DNA of 64,000 nucleotides from Paenibacillus sp. FJAT-29882. GTDB lineage: Bacteria; Bacillota; Bacilli; Bacillales; DSM-1321. Made by a program: the position numbers and the translations under genes. The stretch is from positions 1,994,981-2,058,980 of the forward strand of contig NZ_LMVB01000001.1 in assembly GCF_001510645.1 (NCBI RefSeq), written 5' to 3'. Below, in pieces: positions 17,732 to 28,149 of the stretch. Every line of letters begins with the position of its first letter. Position 1 is the first letter of the stretch. The notes under the pieces are model-generated. The model was given only the letters and a program-made list of their open reading frames with translations, ran no database searches and was not told where the DNA came from.

Positions 17732-18874
17732 TCAACAACCAAGCTGTCTAGCAATCACTAATCTCTGAATCTCGGAAGTTCCTTCGCCAATTTCAAGCAG
17801 TTTTGCATCACGTAAATATCGTTCCACTTCGTATTCACGCATATAACCTGATCCACCATGGATTTGGATTGCTTGATTGCTCACACGGAATGCGGTTTCT
17901 GTTGCAAACAATTTGGCATATGCGGATTCTTTCGTAAACGATTTCATTTTATCTTTTAGCCATGCCGCTTTGTATACCATGTTGCGTGCTAATTCAATTT
18001 CCATGGCCATGTCAGCTAATTTAAATTGAATCGCCTGGAACTTCGAAATCGATTGGCCGAATTGAATACGTTCTTTGGAATAGGCAAGGGCCCGATCAAA
18101 TGCCGCTTGTGCGATACCGACTGCAAGAGCCGCAATGGAAATTCTTCCTCCATCTAGTGTATGCAAAAATTGTTTAAATCCCTTTTCTGCATTGCCAAGC
18201 AAATTTTCTTTTGGAACTCGGACGTTGTCTAGAACAATTGCACAAGTGTTAGAGGCTCTGACACCCATTTTTTCATAATTACAAGTAATCGATACCCCTA
18301 ATGCATCTGTTGGTACAATAAAAGCTGAGATGATATTCTTTCCTCGACTATCTTTTCCAGTTACCGCTGTAATCGTGACGGTTCTCGAAAAGCCAGCGTT
18401 TGTAATCCAGCATTTTTCACCATTGATCACATACTCCTCGCCTTCAAGTACAGCTGTCGTTTTCGTTCCACCTGCATCGGAACCAGCATTTGGTTCAGTT
18501 AATCCGAAGGCTGCTAATGTTTTCCCTTGAGCCAATGGAACAAGGTATTTTTGTTTTTGTTCTTCTGTGCCAAAGTAATAGATTGGACTTGATCCAAGTG
18601 ATACAGCTGCAGCATAGCTTAGCCCGGTCCCACCGCAAGCCTTGCCAATTTCTTCAACAGCGATGGCATAAGAAATCGTATCTCCACCTGAACCACCGTA
18701 TTGTTCTGGAAATGGCAGACCTAATAAACCAAGTTCCCCCATTTTTTTAAATACTTCCTCGGCAAATCGGGCATTCTCATCAAGTTCAATGGCGATCGGT
18801 TTGATTTCTTTTTCTGCAAATTCTTTAACCATTTTTTTTATCATCTGCTGCTCTTTCGATAATTCAAAATCCAT
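17732..18874 (-). CDS. yngJ: Acyl-CoA dehydrogenase (short/branched-chain type)
   Basis: A 380-residue FAD enzyme that makes the alpha-beta double bond in an acyl-CoA and passes electrons to ETF. Signatures are [17 protein letters not shown] (FAD/substrate binding), [19 protein letters not shown], and the catalytic Glu in [12 protein letters not shown]. The position used for the catalytic Glu in isovaleryl-CoA dehydrogenases (HTLDGGRIS region) has Gly-Gly, so it follows the short-chain/2-methyl-branched pattern. It is first in the operon; a yngI-type acyl-CoA synthetase found next to it in B. subtilis is absent. AGGAGG precedes ATG 18874. Confidence 0.92.
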   Translation of the reverse strand: MDFELSKEQQMIKKMVKEFAEKEIKPIAIELDENARFAEEVFKKMGELGLLGLPFPEQYGGSGGDTISYAIAVEEIGKACGGTGLSYAAAVSLGSSPIYYFGTEEQKQKYLVPLAQGKTLAAFGLTEPNAGSDAGGTKTTAVLEGEEYVINGEKCWITNAGFSRTVTITAVTGKDSRGKNIISAFIVPTDALGVSITCNYEKMGVRASNTCAIVLDNVRVPKENLLGNAEKGFKQFLHTLDGGRISIAALAVGIAQAAFDRALAYSKERIQFGQSISKFQAIQFKLADMAMEIELARNMVYKAAWLKDKMKSFTKESAYAKLFATETAFRVSNQAIQIHGGSGYMREYEVERYLRDAKLLEIGEGTSEIQRLVIARQLGC

Positions 18875-18920
18875 AATAAGCCTCCTTTTTGTTTGGGATA
18901 CTAAGAATCAAGTTCCCAGA

Positions 18921-18932
18921 CCGACTAGTTGG
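18921..18932. promoter_or_regulatory. Palindrome centred on ACTAGT, possible TetR-family operator
   Basis: CCGACTAGTTGG (10 of 12 symmetric), extended outward by ACCG/CGGT, lies about 47 bases upstream of the yngJ start. ACTAGT-centred dyads are typical of TetR-family fatty-acid regulators in Firmicutes such as FadR. That a TetR regulator controls this operon is inference. The rest of 18933-19207 contains no gene. Confidence 0.35.
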
Positions 18933-19207
18933 CGGTTAAATACGATTGCCGTTTTTTTTATGGTCTGGCTTTAAGTACGTAATTTCCTGATAAAAAACGG
19001 AGATATACGCTTTATAGACGTCCATTACAGTAACAAAGGATTTGATATTTTTTTTGCAGTTGTCTGTCGGTGATTTACTAAATCCAATTGCTTCTTCTGC
19101 TTGTATTAATACATATGAAATAAAATAGTCATGAATGACAATACGTAGAAATAAACAACTACGAGCTAAATAATCATCAGTGGGGATTAAATAAATCCCA
19201 CTGATGA

Positions 19208-19966
19208 TTATTTAGTCTGCAGCGGTTTGATTTTTGCTTTTACGAGCTTCCATTTTCCTTTTTCATAAATCCATTTTGATTCAACAAGCGCAATTCCATC
19301 CGCATGATATACACCGCTGACTAACTGAATCCCCACTAACCCTTTACATTTCCCTACAAGAAATGCTGGTTTTAAAGTAGAAAGACCATCGACCAAAAGT
19401 TCTGTCGCTTCATTCAAAATACCATTTGTATAAATTCCTGATTGTTCGTACTCTTCTTTACGGTCAGACAAATCAATGACCAATGGCTTTTTCCCATTTA
19501 TAGTAAGCTTTGCTTGATAGTTATCTAGAAATTGAGCTGTGATTGGGACCGTTTTTGGCACTGTTAAATCCTTCATCATTTGATCCTTAAAACTGAATAA
19601 AAAGGAATTCAATATTCCCCCGCTTTCGCCAGTTTCTGTAGTAATAAACACATCGAGAGTGCCATCTTTATTAACATCAACAAATTGAATGGTTGGCTTA
19701 TAACCGCTTGAGAGTGGTTGTTCAAACTTTTTTTCTCCCGTATCAACATACAATGTTATTTCCTTTAAAAATTCTGTATCTTCCTCGTACTTTAGGCCTT
19801 TAATCACCAATCGATCTGCGATATTATCTCCTGTGACATCTCGCTTTTCTGTAACCAAAATTATCTCGTTTGCAATGTCCTTGTCTTGGGCAGATACTGC
19901 TTGGTATGTAAAAAAAACGGCTAGTAGGAAAATTAAGTATTTCAGTATATTAGTTTGAACATTCAT
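19208..19966 (-). CDS. Secreted protein with FG-GAP/EF-hand-like loop (252 aa)
   Basis: ATG 19966 follows TGGAAGG with good spacing. Residues 1-26 form a signal peptide (KYLIFLLAVFFTYQAVSAQ), and no lipobox cysteine is seen, so it is probably exported. The middle carries DVTGDNIADRLVIKG and DVNKDGTLDVFITT, calcium-loop-like repeats found in VCBS/FG-GAP-type proteins. Beta-rich elsewhere. It is monocistronic on the minus strand downstream of parC. Function unknown; a cell-wall or sensing role is only a guess. Confidence 0.6.
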   Translation of the reverse strand: MNVQTNILKYLIFLLAVFFTYQAVSAQDKDIANEIILVTEKRDVTGDNIADRLVIKGLKYEEDTEFLKEITLYVDTGEKKFEQPLSSGYKPTIQFVDVNKDGTLDVFITTETGESGGILNSFLFSFKDQMMKDLTVPKTVPITAQFLDNYQAKLTINGKKPLVIDLSDRKEEYEQSGIYTNGILNEATELLVDGLSTLKPAFLVGKCKGLVGIQLVSGVYHADGIALVESKWIYEKGKWKLVKAKIKPLQTK

Positions 19967-20152
19967 GTAAGCACCTTCCAATCTATTGGTAAAGCTTTAT
20001 TTATCCGCTTGTTCTATTCTGACTTATTTTCGACTTCGAAATATTTTTATTCCATATAAAGTGTGGAGAATTTAAAACATTCATCTACGTTCTTCCTCTA
20101 CTATTTGTAAGCATGTCTTATTGTTACCAACAAAATGTAAAATATGAAAAAA

Positions 20153-20181
20153 ACGTGTACAAGAAATTTCCTTGTACACGC
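20153..20181 (-). terminator. Terminator downstream of parC
   Basis: CGTGTACAAG pairs perfectly with CTTGTACACG around AAATTT, followed on the minus strand by seven Ts, about 65 bases after the parC stop. Confidence 0.85.
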
Positions 20182-20243
20182 TTCTTTTGAAAACTATTAT
20201 TAATAAGCATTCAATCTTGTAGAACATTCTAAGATTACACCAG

Positions 20244-22691
20244 TTATCTGGAATCTGGATTTGTTTTATCTACTTCTACACTTCTCTTCCAAATCTCTTT
20301 CGCTTTTCCTGCCTCCGATTCATCTATAATAAACGAGCCATTTGTATAGCGATCTGTATAACGTAATCCGCTAACATGAATAGATTCAATGATACCTTTT
20401 TCTGTTTCAATAAAAATTGTATCACTCGGTATGACTGTTTCAAGACCAATTACTCGATGAGGATTTGATTTTAGTTCTTTTAACATAACGAGACCACGTT
20501 TAGCACGCGTTGATTTCTCAAATTCAGCAAGCTTCATTTTCTTCACGGCTCCGCGCTGTGTCACAATTAAGATGGCTTCTGATGTTTCTTTTTCAAGAAT
20601 TTTACCACCCGTCACAAAATCTCCATCCTTTAAGTTAATGCCTTTAACTCCAGCTGCCCTGACACCAATAGGACTGATTTCTTCTTCATCGAACCAAAGC
20701 GAAAGGCCCATGTTCGTTGCTAAGAAAACATCGCTGCTTCCATCTGTTAAATGAACATCTACCAAAATATCGTCGCCTTTTACATTGATTGCAACTAAAG
20801 GCTTAGAATAGCGCTGTGCTTTATACGAACCCAAATCTGTTTTCTTTACAAGACCGTTTCTTGTTACAAATAACAAATAATGAGATTGTTCAAAGTTTTT
20901 AACTGGAATTGCCTTTACAATTTGTTCATTGCGGTCGATTGGAATAATATTAGCAATATGCTGACCGGTTTCTTTCCAACGAATATCCGGAAGCTGGTGA
21001 ACCGGACAGTATAGATAATTTCCTTTATTCGTGAACATCAGAAGCACGTCCGTTGTATTAACTTCTAGTTTTTGCAATAGCCGATCTGAGTCCTTCATTC
21101 CAAAATCTTGACCACCAGATGCTGTGTACGACCTTAAGGACGTTCGTTTAACATATCCCTCATTCGTGACAGTTACAATCACATCTTCGCTTGCAACTAA
21201 CACCTCAAGGTTAATCTTAATTTCTTCAATTTCACCTTCAATAACTGATCGACGTGGATCATTGAATTCTTTTTTAATAAATTTTAATTCTTTTTTCATG
21301 ACCTGAAATAGTGCTTTTTCGCTTTCTAAAATCTTCGTTAACTCTTCAATTTTCTTTTTCAGCTCTTTTTCCTCTTCCTGTAGTGCGGTAATATCCGTAT
21401 TCGTCAAACGATATAATTGCAAGGATACAATCGCTTCAGCCTGAGGCTCTGTAAAACCGAACTTCGCCATCAAATTATTCTTTGCGTCTTTTTTATCTTT
21501 CGAAGCACGGATTGCTGCAATCACTTCATCGAGAATGGACAAAGCCTTCATTAAACCTTGAACAATATGTGCCCGATCATGTGCCTTCTGCAGTTCATAA
21601 CGTGAACGATTTTCAATTACTTCTCTTCGGTGATTGATATAAGCATCCAAAAGTTTTGGTAAAGTCATCAAAGTCGGCCTTTTTTTATCAATGGCAACCA
21701 TATTAAAATTGTAAGCAACTTGCAAATCCGAATTTTTGTATAGATAATACAAAACCCCATTGGCATCTGCTTCTTTTTTCAATTCAATTACAATTCTAAG
21801 TCCAGTTCGGTCCGATTCATCACGAACTTCGGAAATGCCTTCTACTTTTCGATCCAGGCGGAATTCATCCATTTTTCTAACCAGGTTTGCCTTATTCACC
21901 TCATAAGGTATTTCCGTAACAACTATTTGTTGTTTACCACCACGGAGATCTTCAATGTCGGCTTTTCCGCGAATGATAATCTTTCCTTTACCTGTCTCAT
22001 ACGCTTTCTTAATACCACCAACACCTTGAATAATTCCTCCAGTGGGAAAATCTGGTCCTTTAAGAACGGTCATCAATTCATCAACCGTCACCTTAGGGTT
22101 ATCAATACGCATAATGGCAGCATCAATGACTTCTCCTAGTTGGTGTGGCGGCATTTCGGTTGCATAACCTGCTGAAATACCGGTCGAGCCATTAACAAGT
22201 AGATTCGGAAACATCGCTGGAAGCACAACTGGTTCGACAGCGGTATCATCGAAATTTGGCACAAAATCAACCGTTCGTTTCTCAATATCCCGAAGCAATT
22301 CCGAAGCAATTTTAGAAAGCCTCGCCTCTGTATAACGCATAGCCGCTGGCGGATCACCATCAAGGCTACCGTTATTTCCATGCATTTGGATCATGACATT
22401 TCTTAATTTCCAATCCTGACTCATTCTTACCATTGCTTCATAGACCGAAGAATCACCATGAGGATGATAATTACCAATGACATTCCCGACAGTTTTGGCT
22501 GATTTACGGAAATTCTTTTCATGGGTGTTTCCTTCAACATGCATAGCATAAAGGATTCGACGTTGAACAGGTTTTAATCCGTCACGTGCGTCAGGTAAAG
22601 CACGATCTTGAATAATATATTTACTATAACGACCGAATCGATCGCCAATTACTTCTTCTAAAGGTAAGTCAAGTACTTTTTCCTCAGTCAT
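20244..22691 (-). CDS. parC: DNA topoisomerase IV subunit A
   Basis: The strand-breaking subunit of topoisomerase IV, which decatenates sister chromosomes with ParE. The 815-residue protein has the winged-helix/tower domain with the active-site Tyr in [14 protein letters not shown] near residue 122. Its quinolone-determining region [15 protein letters not shown] retains Ser and Glu, the usual drug-sensitive residues. A coiled coil around 430-490 and the C-terminal beta-pinwheel repeats ([12 protein letters not shown] and similar) follow. The start codon lies three bases after the parE stop, so translation is coupled. Confidence 0.96.
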   Translation of the reverse strand: MTEEKVLDLPLEEVIGDRFGRYSKYIIQDRALPDARDGLKPVQRRILYAMHVEGNTHEKNFRKSAKTVGNVIGNYHPHGDSSVYEAMVRMSQDWKLRNVMIQMHGNNGSLDGDPPAAMRYTEARLSKIASELLRDIEKRTVDFVPNFDDTAVEPVVLPAMFPNLLVNGSTGISAGYATEMPPHQLGEVIDAAIMRIDNPKVTVDELMTVLKGPDFPTGGIIQGVGGIKKAYETGKGKIIIRGKADIEDLRGGKQQIVVTEIPYEVNKANLVRKMDEFRLDRKVEGISEVRDESDRTGLRIVIELKKEADANGVLYYLYKNSDLQVAYNFNMVAIDKKRPTLMTLPKLLDAYINHRREVIENRSRYELQKAHDRAHIVQGLMKALSILDEVIAAIRASKDKKDAKNNLMAKFGFTEPQAEAIVSLQLYRLTNTDITALQEEEKELKKKIEELTKILESEKALFQVMKKELKFIKKEFNDPRRSVIEGEIEEIKINLEVLVASEDVIVTVTNEGYVKRTSLRSYTASGGQDFGMKDSDRLLQKLEVNTTDVLLMFTNKGNYLYCPVHQLPDIRWKETGQHIANIIPIDRNEQIVKAIPVKNFEQSHYLLFVTRNGLVKKTDLGSYKAQRYSKPLVAINVKGDDILVDVHLTDGSSDVFLATNMGLSLWFDEEEISPIGVRAAGVKGINLKDGDFVTGGKILEKETSEAILIVTQRGAVKKMKLAEFEKSTRAKRGLVMLKELKSNPHRVIGLETVIPSDTIFIETEKGIIESIHVSGLRYTDRYTNGSFIIDESEAGKAKEIWKRSVEVDKTNPDSR

Positions 22692-22694
22692 CTC

Positions 22695-24668
22695 TTAGTT
22701 GCCCTCCTCTGAAATCGACATATTTTCGTTATCCAAAATGTTCGATTCTTCTTCGAGACCAAATGCAACATTGGATTCAATCCACTTTCGACGCGGTTCA
22801 ACCTTGTCACCCATTAACGTTGTCACACGACGTTCTGCACGTGCACCATCATCAATTTTGACACGGATTAATGTTCTTGTATCTGGATTCATTGTCGTAT
22901 CCCAAAGCTGATCGGCATTCATTTCACCGAGTCCTTTGTATCGTTGAATAATGTAGCCTTTGCCAATTTTATTAATGGCTCCTTGAAGCTCTTCATCACT
23001 CCATGCGTATTCCATTACTTCTTTTTTCCCGGTCCCTTTACTCACCTTATATAACGGCGGCAGAGCAATATATACTTTGCCTGCTTCAAAAAGAGGCTTC
23101 ATATAGCGGTAAAAAAACGTAAGTAATAAGACTTGGATATGTGCACCATCTGTATCTGCATCGGTCATAATAACAATTTTATTGTAATTCGTATCTTCTA
23201 CATTAAAATCAGGGCCGACCCCCGCTCCAATCGCATGAATAATTGTATTAATTTCTTCGTTTTTAAAAATATCTGCAAGCTTTGCTTTTTCAGTATTGAT
23301 GACTTTACCACGTAATGGTAACACGGCCTGAAAACGGCGATCACGGCCTTGTTTAGCAGAACCACCGGCCGAATCACCCTCTACGAGATAAATTTCATTC
23401 TTCTCTGGGTTTCTCGATTGTGCAGGTGTAAGCTTTCCAGAAAGAATCGAATCTGATTTTTTTCGCTTTTTCCCGCTTCTAGCTTCTTCTCTTGCTTTTC
23501 GAGCTGCTTCTCTTGCCTGGGATGCTTTTATTGATTTTTTTATTAACATCGTACTTGTACTAGGATCTTCTTCAAAAAAATACGTAAGATGTTCAGACAC
23601 AATGGCATCCACAGCAGAACGGGCTTCACTTGTTCCTAGTTTCCCCTTTGTTTGACCTTCGAATTGTAAAAGCTCCTCTGGAATTCTTACAGAAATAATC
23701 GCTGAAAGACCTTCGCGAATATCCGTCCCCTCAAGGTTTTTATCTTTTTCCTTTAATAATCCTGTTTTTCTCGCATAATCATTAAAAGCCCGTGTCATCG
23801 CAGCTTTGGCTCCGACTTCATGCGTTCCACCATCTTTTGTACGAACATTGTTTACAAAACTCAAAATATTTTCTGAGTACCCATCATTGAATTGAAAGGC
23901 AAAGTCCATTTCGATTTCATTCTGAACGCCTTCAAAGCTTACAACACTATGGAGAGTATCTTTTTCCTCGTTCAAATATTCAACGAAAGCTTCAAGTCCA
24001 TTTTCAAAATAAAACTCATCTTTTTGGTCATGACGTTCATCAATCAGCTCTATTTTCATACCTTTTAATAAAAATGCAGATTCTCGTAATCGCTCCGACA
24101 AGATATCATAATTGTATGTCGTCACTGAGAAGATACTCGGGTCTGGTTTGAAATGAATCGTTGTGCCAGTTTGATTTGTCTTGCCTAACTTTTCCAGGGT
24201 CGTTTCAGGTTTTCCACCATTATGAAACCGTTGTTCATAAATAAAACCGTCTCGTTTTATTCTAACGACTAACCATTCAGAAAGAGCATTAACAACAGAT
24301 GCACCAACACCATGCAACCCGCCGCTTGTCTTATAGCCGCCTTGTCCAAACTTTCCACCAGCGTGTAAAATTGTCAAGATAACTTCTGGTGTCGGCTTGC
24401 CCATTTTATGCATTCCAGTTGGCATACCTCGCCCTTTATCCGTCACACTTACACTATTGTCTTTATGTATTTTAACGATAATAATATCTCCGTGACCAGC
24501 CAATGCTTCGTCAACGGAATTATCGACAATTTCATATACCAAATGATGCAATCCTCTCGCATCTGTGCTACCGATGTACATTCCCGGCCGCTTACGAACT
24601 GCTTCAAGTCCTTCTAATACTTGAATGGCCTCATCATTATATTCTATATTTTTTGTACTTCTTGCCAC
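22695..24668 (-). CDS. parE: DNA topoisomerase IV subunit B
   Basis: The ATPase subunit of topoisomerase IV. I take the GTG at 24668 (GTGGCAAGAAGT), with GGAAAGGGG just upstream; the product then begins ARSTKNIEYNDEAIQVLEG as in family members. Features: RPGMYIGSTDARGLHHLV and the GHKL ATP site (EIVDNSVDEALAGHG, GGLHGVGASVVNALS), the transducer domain, and the TOPRIM region with YLVEGDSAGGSAKQGRDR and DADTDGAHI. The 657-residue length fits ParE rather than GyrB. A LexA-type dyad overlaps its likely promoter. Confidence 0.96.
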   Translation of the reverse strand: MARSTKNIEYNDEAIQVLEGLEAVRKRPGMYIGSTDARGLHHLVYEIVDNSVDEALAGHGDIIIVKIHKDNSVSVTDKGRGMPTGMHKMGKPTPEVILTILHAGGKFGQGGYKTSGGLHGVGASVVNALSEWLVVRIKRDGFIYEQRFHNGGKPETTLEKLGKTNQTGTTIHFKPDPSIFSVTTYNYDILSERLRESAFLLKGMKIELIDERHDQKDEFYFENGLEAFVEYLNEEKDTLHSVVSFEGVQNEIEMDFAFQFNDGYSENILSFVNNVRTKDGGTHEVGAKAAMTRAFNDYARKTGLLKEKDKNLEGTDIREGLSAIISVRIPEELLQFEGQTKGKLGTSEARSAVDAIVSEHLTYFFEEDPSTSTMLIKKSIKASQAREAARKAREEARSGKKRKKSDSILSGKLTPAQSRNPEKNEIYLVEGDSAGGSAKQGRDRRFQAVLPLRGKVINTEKAKLADIFKNEEINTIIHAIGAGVGPDFNVEDTNYNKIVIMTDADTDGAHIQVLLLTFFYRYMKPLFEAGKVYIALPPLYKVSKGTGKKEVMEYAWSDEELQGAINKIGKGYIIQRYKGLGEMNADQLWDTTMNPDTRTLIRVKIDDGARAERRVTTLMGDKVEPRRKWIESNVAFGLEEESNILDNENMSISEEGN

Positions 24669-24884
24669 AGAAATTCCCCTTTCCTTCTTTACCACCATTT
24701 CCGGGCCATATCAAAAAGATGAAATGACTGAAAATATTAAGAAAAGCGCTAGCTTGTTGTTCAAACCTTGACTAGATACACCTCAGGTTTAAGTTTGCGC
24801 TAACCACTAAAATTCATTAAAACTTATTCATTCTCTTAGGAAAAGCGAAAACGAATTGCAAGGATAAAAAATGATTATGAATCA

Positions 24885-24920
24885 ATTATATATGAATTCA
24901 GCAAAAAGAACAAATGTTCT
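24885..24920 (-). promoter_or_regulatory. parE promoter with overlapping LexA-type box
   Basis: On the minus strand, TTGTTC (24913-24908) and TATAAT (24890-24885) are spaced by 17 bases, a good sigma-A promoter. AGAACATTTGTTCT (24907-24920) covers the -35; it keeps the GAAC-N4-GTTC core of the Bacillus SOS box CGAACRNRYGTTYG, differing only at the outer bases. parE and parC of B. subtilis are known SOS-regulon members. The leader to parE is about 210 bases; nothing else is evident in 24669-25060. Confidence 0.6.
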
Positions 24921-25064
24921 AACCTGAATAATTAATAATGCCCTATCGAAGGCATATCTATGTTTATTGTAGCGAAATTTTTCAATATAGCAAATTAGCT
25001 TGATGATTTTACAATTCGTATACTCTGAATTCGAGTGTGTAATGATTCAAATACAGGGCAAAAA

Positions 25065-25090
25065 AAAGGAGCGTTAGTCCGCTCCTTTTT
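25065..25090 (-). terminator. Terminator after yneT
   Basis: AAAGGAGCG pairs with CGCTCCTTT around a six-base loop, with a U-run on the minus strand, right after the yneT stop. Confidence 0.85.
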
Positions 25091-25093
25091 CCT

Positions 25094-25507
25094 TTACTTT
25101 GTAAGGGCATGCTCGACTTTAATACACCGATCCATTATAACAGTATAACCTTTTTCCTTTAAGAAATCATATGCTTCCTGATTTTCGACTCCAAGCTGAG
25201 CCCAGAAAATATCTGAATCAATCTCGTCAAATTCCTTTGCAATTTCAGGAAGAAATTCAGACCTCCTAAACACATTGACAATATCGATATGCCCCTCAAT
25301 TTCTTTTAAAGATGAAACAGCTTTAACGCCTAAAACTTCTGTTACTGCTGGATTTACCGGAATAATATCATACCCACTTTTCTGCATTGCCTCTGAAACC
25401 ATGTATGAAGTGCGGTTTCGATTATCCGATAGACCAACTACTGCGATTCGTTTTGCCTTTTTTAATATAATACCGATTTCTTCTCTACTAGGATTCTCAA
25501 TAGCCAT
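25094..25507 (-). CDS. yneT: CoA-binding domain protein YneT
   Basis: A 137-residue Rossmann-fold CoA-binding protein of the YneT family. I start at ATG 25507, six bases after AAGGAG. Motifs: KRIAVVGLSDNRNRTSYMVS (glycine loop), YDIIPVNPAV, VNVFRRSEFLPEIAKEF and FWAQLGVENQEAYDFL, and a C-terminal DRCIKVEH. The biochemical role is not established; such proteins bind CoA and may sense it. In B. subtilis yneT also lies next to plsY and parE, so this is the syntenic position, with one permease gene inserted. Confidence 0.88.
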   Translation of the reverse strand: MAIENPSREEIGIILKKAKRIAVVGLSDNRNRTSYMVSEAMQKSGYDIIPVNPAVTEVLGVKAVSSLKEIEGHIDIVNVFRRSEFLPEIAKEFDEIDSDIFWAQLGVENQEAYDFLKEKGYTVIMDRCIKVEHALTK

Positions 25508-25627
25508 GTACATCACTCCTTTTGTTTTAACTTCGCTTTACCTTGATCTAATTCCTTGTTGCTAAGAAAATTTTTAAACAAAGAGAGAAGTATCCTATCC
25601 ATTCCCCATATTGAACTGTTTTAAAAC

Positions 25628-26920
25628 CTAACTTTGTTTTCGTTTATAGATAATTTTAGTCCATTGGTCTGTAATAATTGACAATACCGATCCAAAAATT
25701 AATCCGTTGTTTAATAAAGAAACGACAATTGGAGGTAAACCTGTAAATGCGCTAGCTGGAACAAACATAACGCCTACTCCCCCTAAAAGCGATATTCCAA
25801 TCACTGTTCTCACTCGGTTAGCTTCTTCTTCTTTTTCTATTTCTAAAAACGCCATACCAATCATGCTGGTAAAAACAACAAACATGACAGAATATCCTAC
25901 CGGAACTGGGATGGATGCAAGAAAATTCATGACACTTGGAATAAAACTAGATGCAATTAGCAAGAGGGACCCAATGATGAATGGCAGTTTAGCAGCAATT
26001 TTTGAAGTAGCTATGAATCCCGCTGCCCCAGATAATGGTACAGGACCAACCGCACTAAATACCCCTCCAAGTATCTGGCTAATACCAGTCATATATCCCG
26101 CTGCCCGCAAATTTGTTTTTGCTTTTTTTTCAATTAACGAATGAACCGCAATTTCAACGACTTTAATGCTAGCAATCATATTCGTAAGTAATAGCAAAGT
26201 TACAAACACCGATGTCATGATCATTCCGCTATCAAATGATGGTCTACCATATACGAATATTTGCGGCACAGTGAAAATTTGATCAGGTGCGTATGTATTA
26301 GGTTTAATTGCCCCAAATACGGCAAACAAAATCCAACCTGCTGCAAGCGAAACAAGCACTGCATATTGGCGGACTATGTCAAGCTTATGCCTCGTAAAAT
26401 AAAATGTCAAAAGAACCGTTACGAAACTTAATGCAGCAATTTTCAAATCTACTCTTTCGCTAACATATCCGACACCAAGCATACCGTTTAAAAATGATTT
26501 ACTTAATTGAATGACGAGTAATAATAAATAAATGCCTATTACAGCTGGCGTAAACAACTTGCTAATCTTATCAATTAGGCCTGCTATGCTTAATATAATG
26601 AATAGAACCCCGCTCGCAATCAATGCTCCTTGAAGGGCTTGCAAAGTTTCACTTGCTGACGAAAACAACGTGGTGCTAAAGCCCGCATAAATTGCAAAAA
26701 CACCCCACCAGAGTCCGGCGGGAGCTTCATTAATCGGCAATTTATGTCCAAAAAATATTTGCAAAAGTCCAGCAAGCGCAAAGATAAATACAGTTCTTTG
26801 TACAAAACTCGCAGCATCCTCTCCTGTTAACCCGAATAAATCAGCCAGAGCTATCGGAGCAACAATTGATGACGCAAGCATAAAAGCCACCCACTGTATG
26901 GCTGCAAAAATCGTTTTCAT
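25628..26920 (-). CDS. NCS2-family uracil/xanthine permease
   Basis: A 430-residue, 12-14 helix membrane transporter of the NCS2 nucleobase:cation symporter family. Visible are the proline-rich early segment (SSIVAPIALADLFGLTGEDA), the GxWW region (APAGLWWGVFAIYAGFSTTL), and the late GGVFSAVGPVPLSGAAGF signature loop in the place of the family NQNxG/PxT region. The substrate (uracil, xanthine or another base) cannot be fixed. It is absent from the B. subtilis yneT-plsY junction, so it is a local insertion into conserved order. It probably has its own promoter; 26921-27411 holds no other gene. Confidence 0.85.
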   Translation of the reverse strand: MKTIFAAIQWVAFMLASSIVAPIALADLFGLTGEDAASFVQRTVFIFALAGLLQIFFGHKLPINEAPAGLWWGVFAIYAGFSTTLFSSASETLQALQGALIASGVLFIILSIAGLIDKISKLFTPAVIGIYLLLLVIQLSKSFLNGMLGVGYVSERVDLKIAALSFVTVLLTFYFTRHKLDIVRQYAVLVSLAAGWILFAVFGAIKPNTYAPDQIFTVPQIFVYGRPSFDSGMIMTSVFVTLLLLTNMIASIKVVEIAVHSLIEKKAKTNLRAAGYMTGISQILGGVFSAVGPVPLSGAAGFIATSKIAAKLPFIIGSLLLIASSFIPSVMNFLASIPVPVGYSVMFVVFTSMIGMAFLEIEKEEEANRVRTVIGISLLGGVGVMFVPASAFTGLPPIVVSLLNNGLIFGSVLSIITDQWTKIIYKRKQS

Positions 26921-27411
26921 GAATCCTCAATCCCTTCATTCTTATAAAAATAAATCCACTCAATCATCTGAAAAAATCTATACTGTTTTAAGAGCCATAA
27001 AAAATAGTAACACTTTTTCTCAGAAACCTCTAGCATACCATCGCTAAAACTGCCAGAAGTAACAGTTTAGTTTGGGATGTTTACTTGTTACGAAAATTTG
27101 ATTGATTAGACTTGTTCTATATTGAACGTTTGAATTCCCTTTTTTCAAGATAGATTTTAGACTATTGCCTGTGATTAAAAATTGATAGATAAAATATCAG
27201 AGTTATGAAGGAAAGCATTCGATACCGCGGATGAAGATTACGTGGCAAACGAAATGGATCGATTTGGAATAAAAATAAACACTAAGCATCTTTCATTCAA
27301 CATGAATAGTAAATAGTAAATATTTTTTCTAACAACCATGGTATTTTTAAGAAGAAATGATAAAATACATACACAGGAACCTTCTAAACTTTGACGAGAA
27401 AGGGCTATTAT

Positions 27412-28005
27412 ATGTTTACTATTATTCTAATTTTGATTCTCGCCTATCTTATAGGCTCTATTCCTTCTGGGTTAATTATCGGCAAAACATTTTACAATAC
27501 TGACATTCGTGAACATGGCAGCAAAAACCTTGGGGGGACAAATACATTCCGAACCCTTGGTATCAAAGCCGGTCTCATTGTAACGAGTATGGATATTTTA
27601 AAAGGGACACTTGCAACGCTGCTACCGGTTATATTCGGGGCAGATAATCTTCATCCTTTGATTCCTGGTGTCATCGCAGTCATTGGGCATATGTACCCAA
27701 TCTTTGCTCGCTTTAAAGGTGGAAAAGCAGTTGCTACTTCTGGCGGTATTTTGCTTGGCTTTGCCCCTTTATTATTTGCTATCGTCCTAGCTGTATTCTT
27801 TCTATCGTTATACGTAACAAAATACGTATCATTATCATCGATGATCACTTCATTGTTTGCAATTATCTACGTATTAGTCTTTCAGATAGAGCAATGGGGT
27901 TTATTAATTGTTGTAACAGTACTTTTCATTTTTATATGCTATCGTCACCGAGCAAATATTAAACGAATTATGAATAAAACAGAGCCGAAAATTAAGTGGC
28001 TTTAA
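27412..28005 (+). CDS. plsY: Acyl-phosphate:glycerol-3-phosphate acyltransferase
   Basis: Transfers an acyl group from acyl-phosphate to glycerol-3-phosphate, the first step of membrane phospholipid synthesis. The 197-residue integral membrane protein has about five helices. Family motifs are [31 protein letters not shown] and [16 protein letters not shown], which form the catalytic loops. ATG 27412 follows AAAGGG; the longer frame from 27391 is less likely. It is divergent from the permease and yneT, as in B. subtilis. Confidence 0.95.
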   Translation: MFTIILILILAYLIGSIPSGLIIGKTFYNTDIREHGSKNLGGTNTFRTLGIKAGLIVTSMDILKGTLATLLPVIFGADNLHPLIPGVIAVIGHMYPIFARFKGGKAVATSGGILLGFAPLLFAIVLAVFFLSLYVTKYVSLSSMITSLFAIIYVLVFQIEQWGLLIVVTVLFIFICYRHRANIKRIMNKTEPKIKWL

Positions 28006-28149
28006 GTATACCTACACGATACTTCTTTTTTCTAATTAGGCTGTCCAATCATGAAAGTGGCAAAAATAGACCAACATCCTGTTAAACCGACTACATTCGT
28101 ATCATTCGCATCTTTTTTCAATATGCTTTATACTACAATTATCCCGCTT

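Noticed and set aside
18330..18750. Plus-strand frames opposite the acyl-CoA dehydrogenase
   Set aside because: Low-complexity translations without a ribosome binding site, produced by the complementary codon pattern.
25275..26144. Long plus-strand frames opposite yneT and the NCS2 permease
   Set aside because: Antisense shadows; the minus-strand proteins are complete and conserved.
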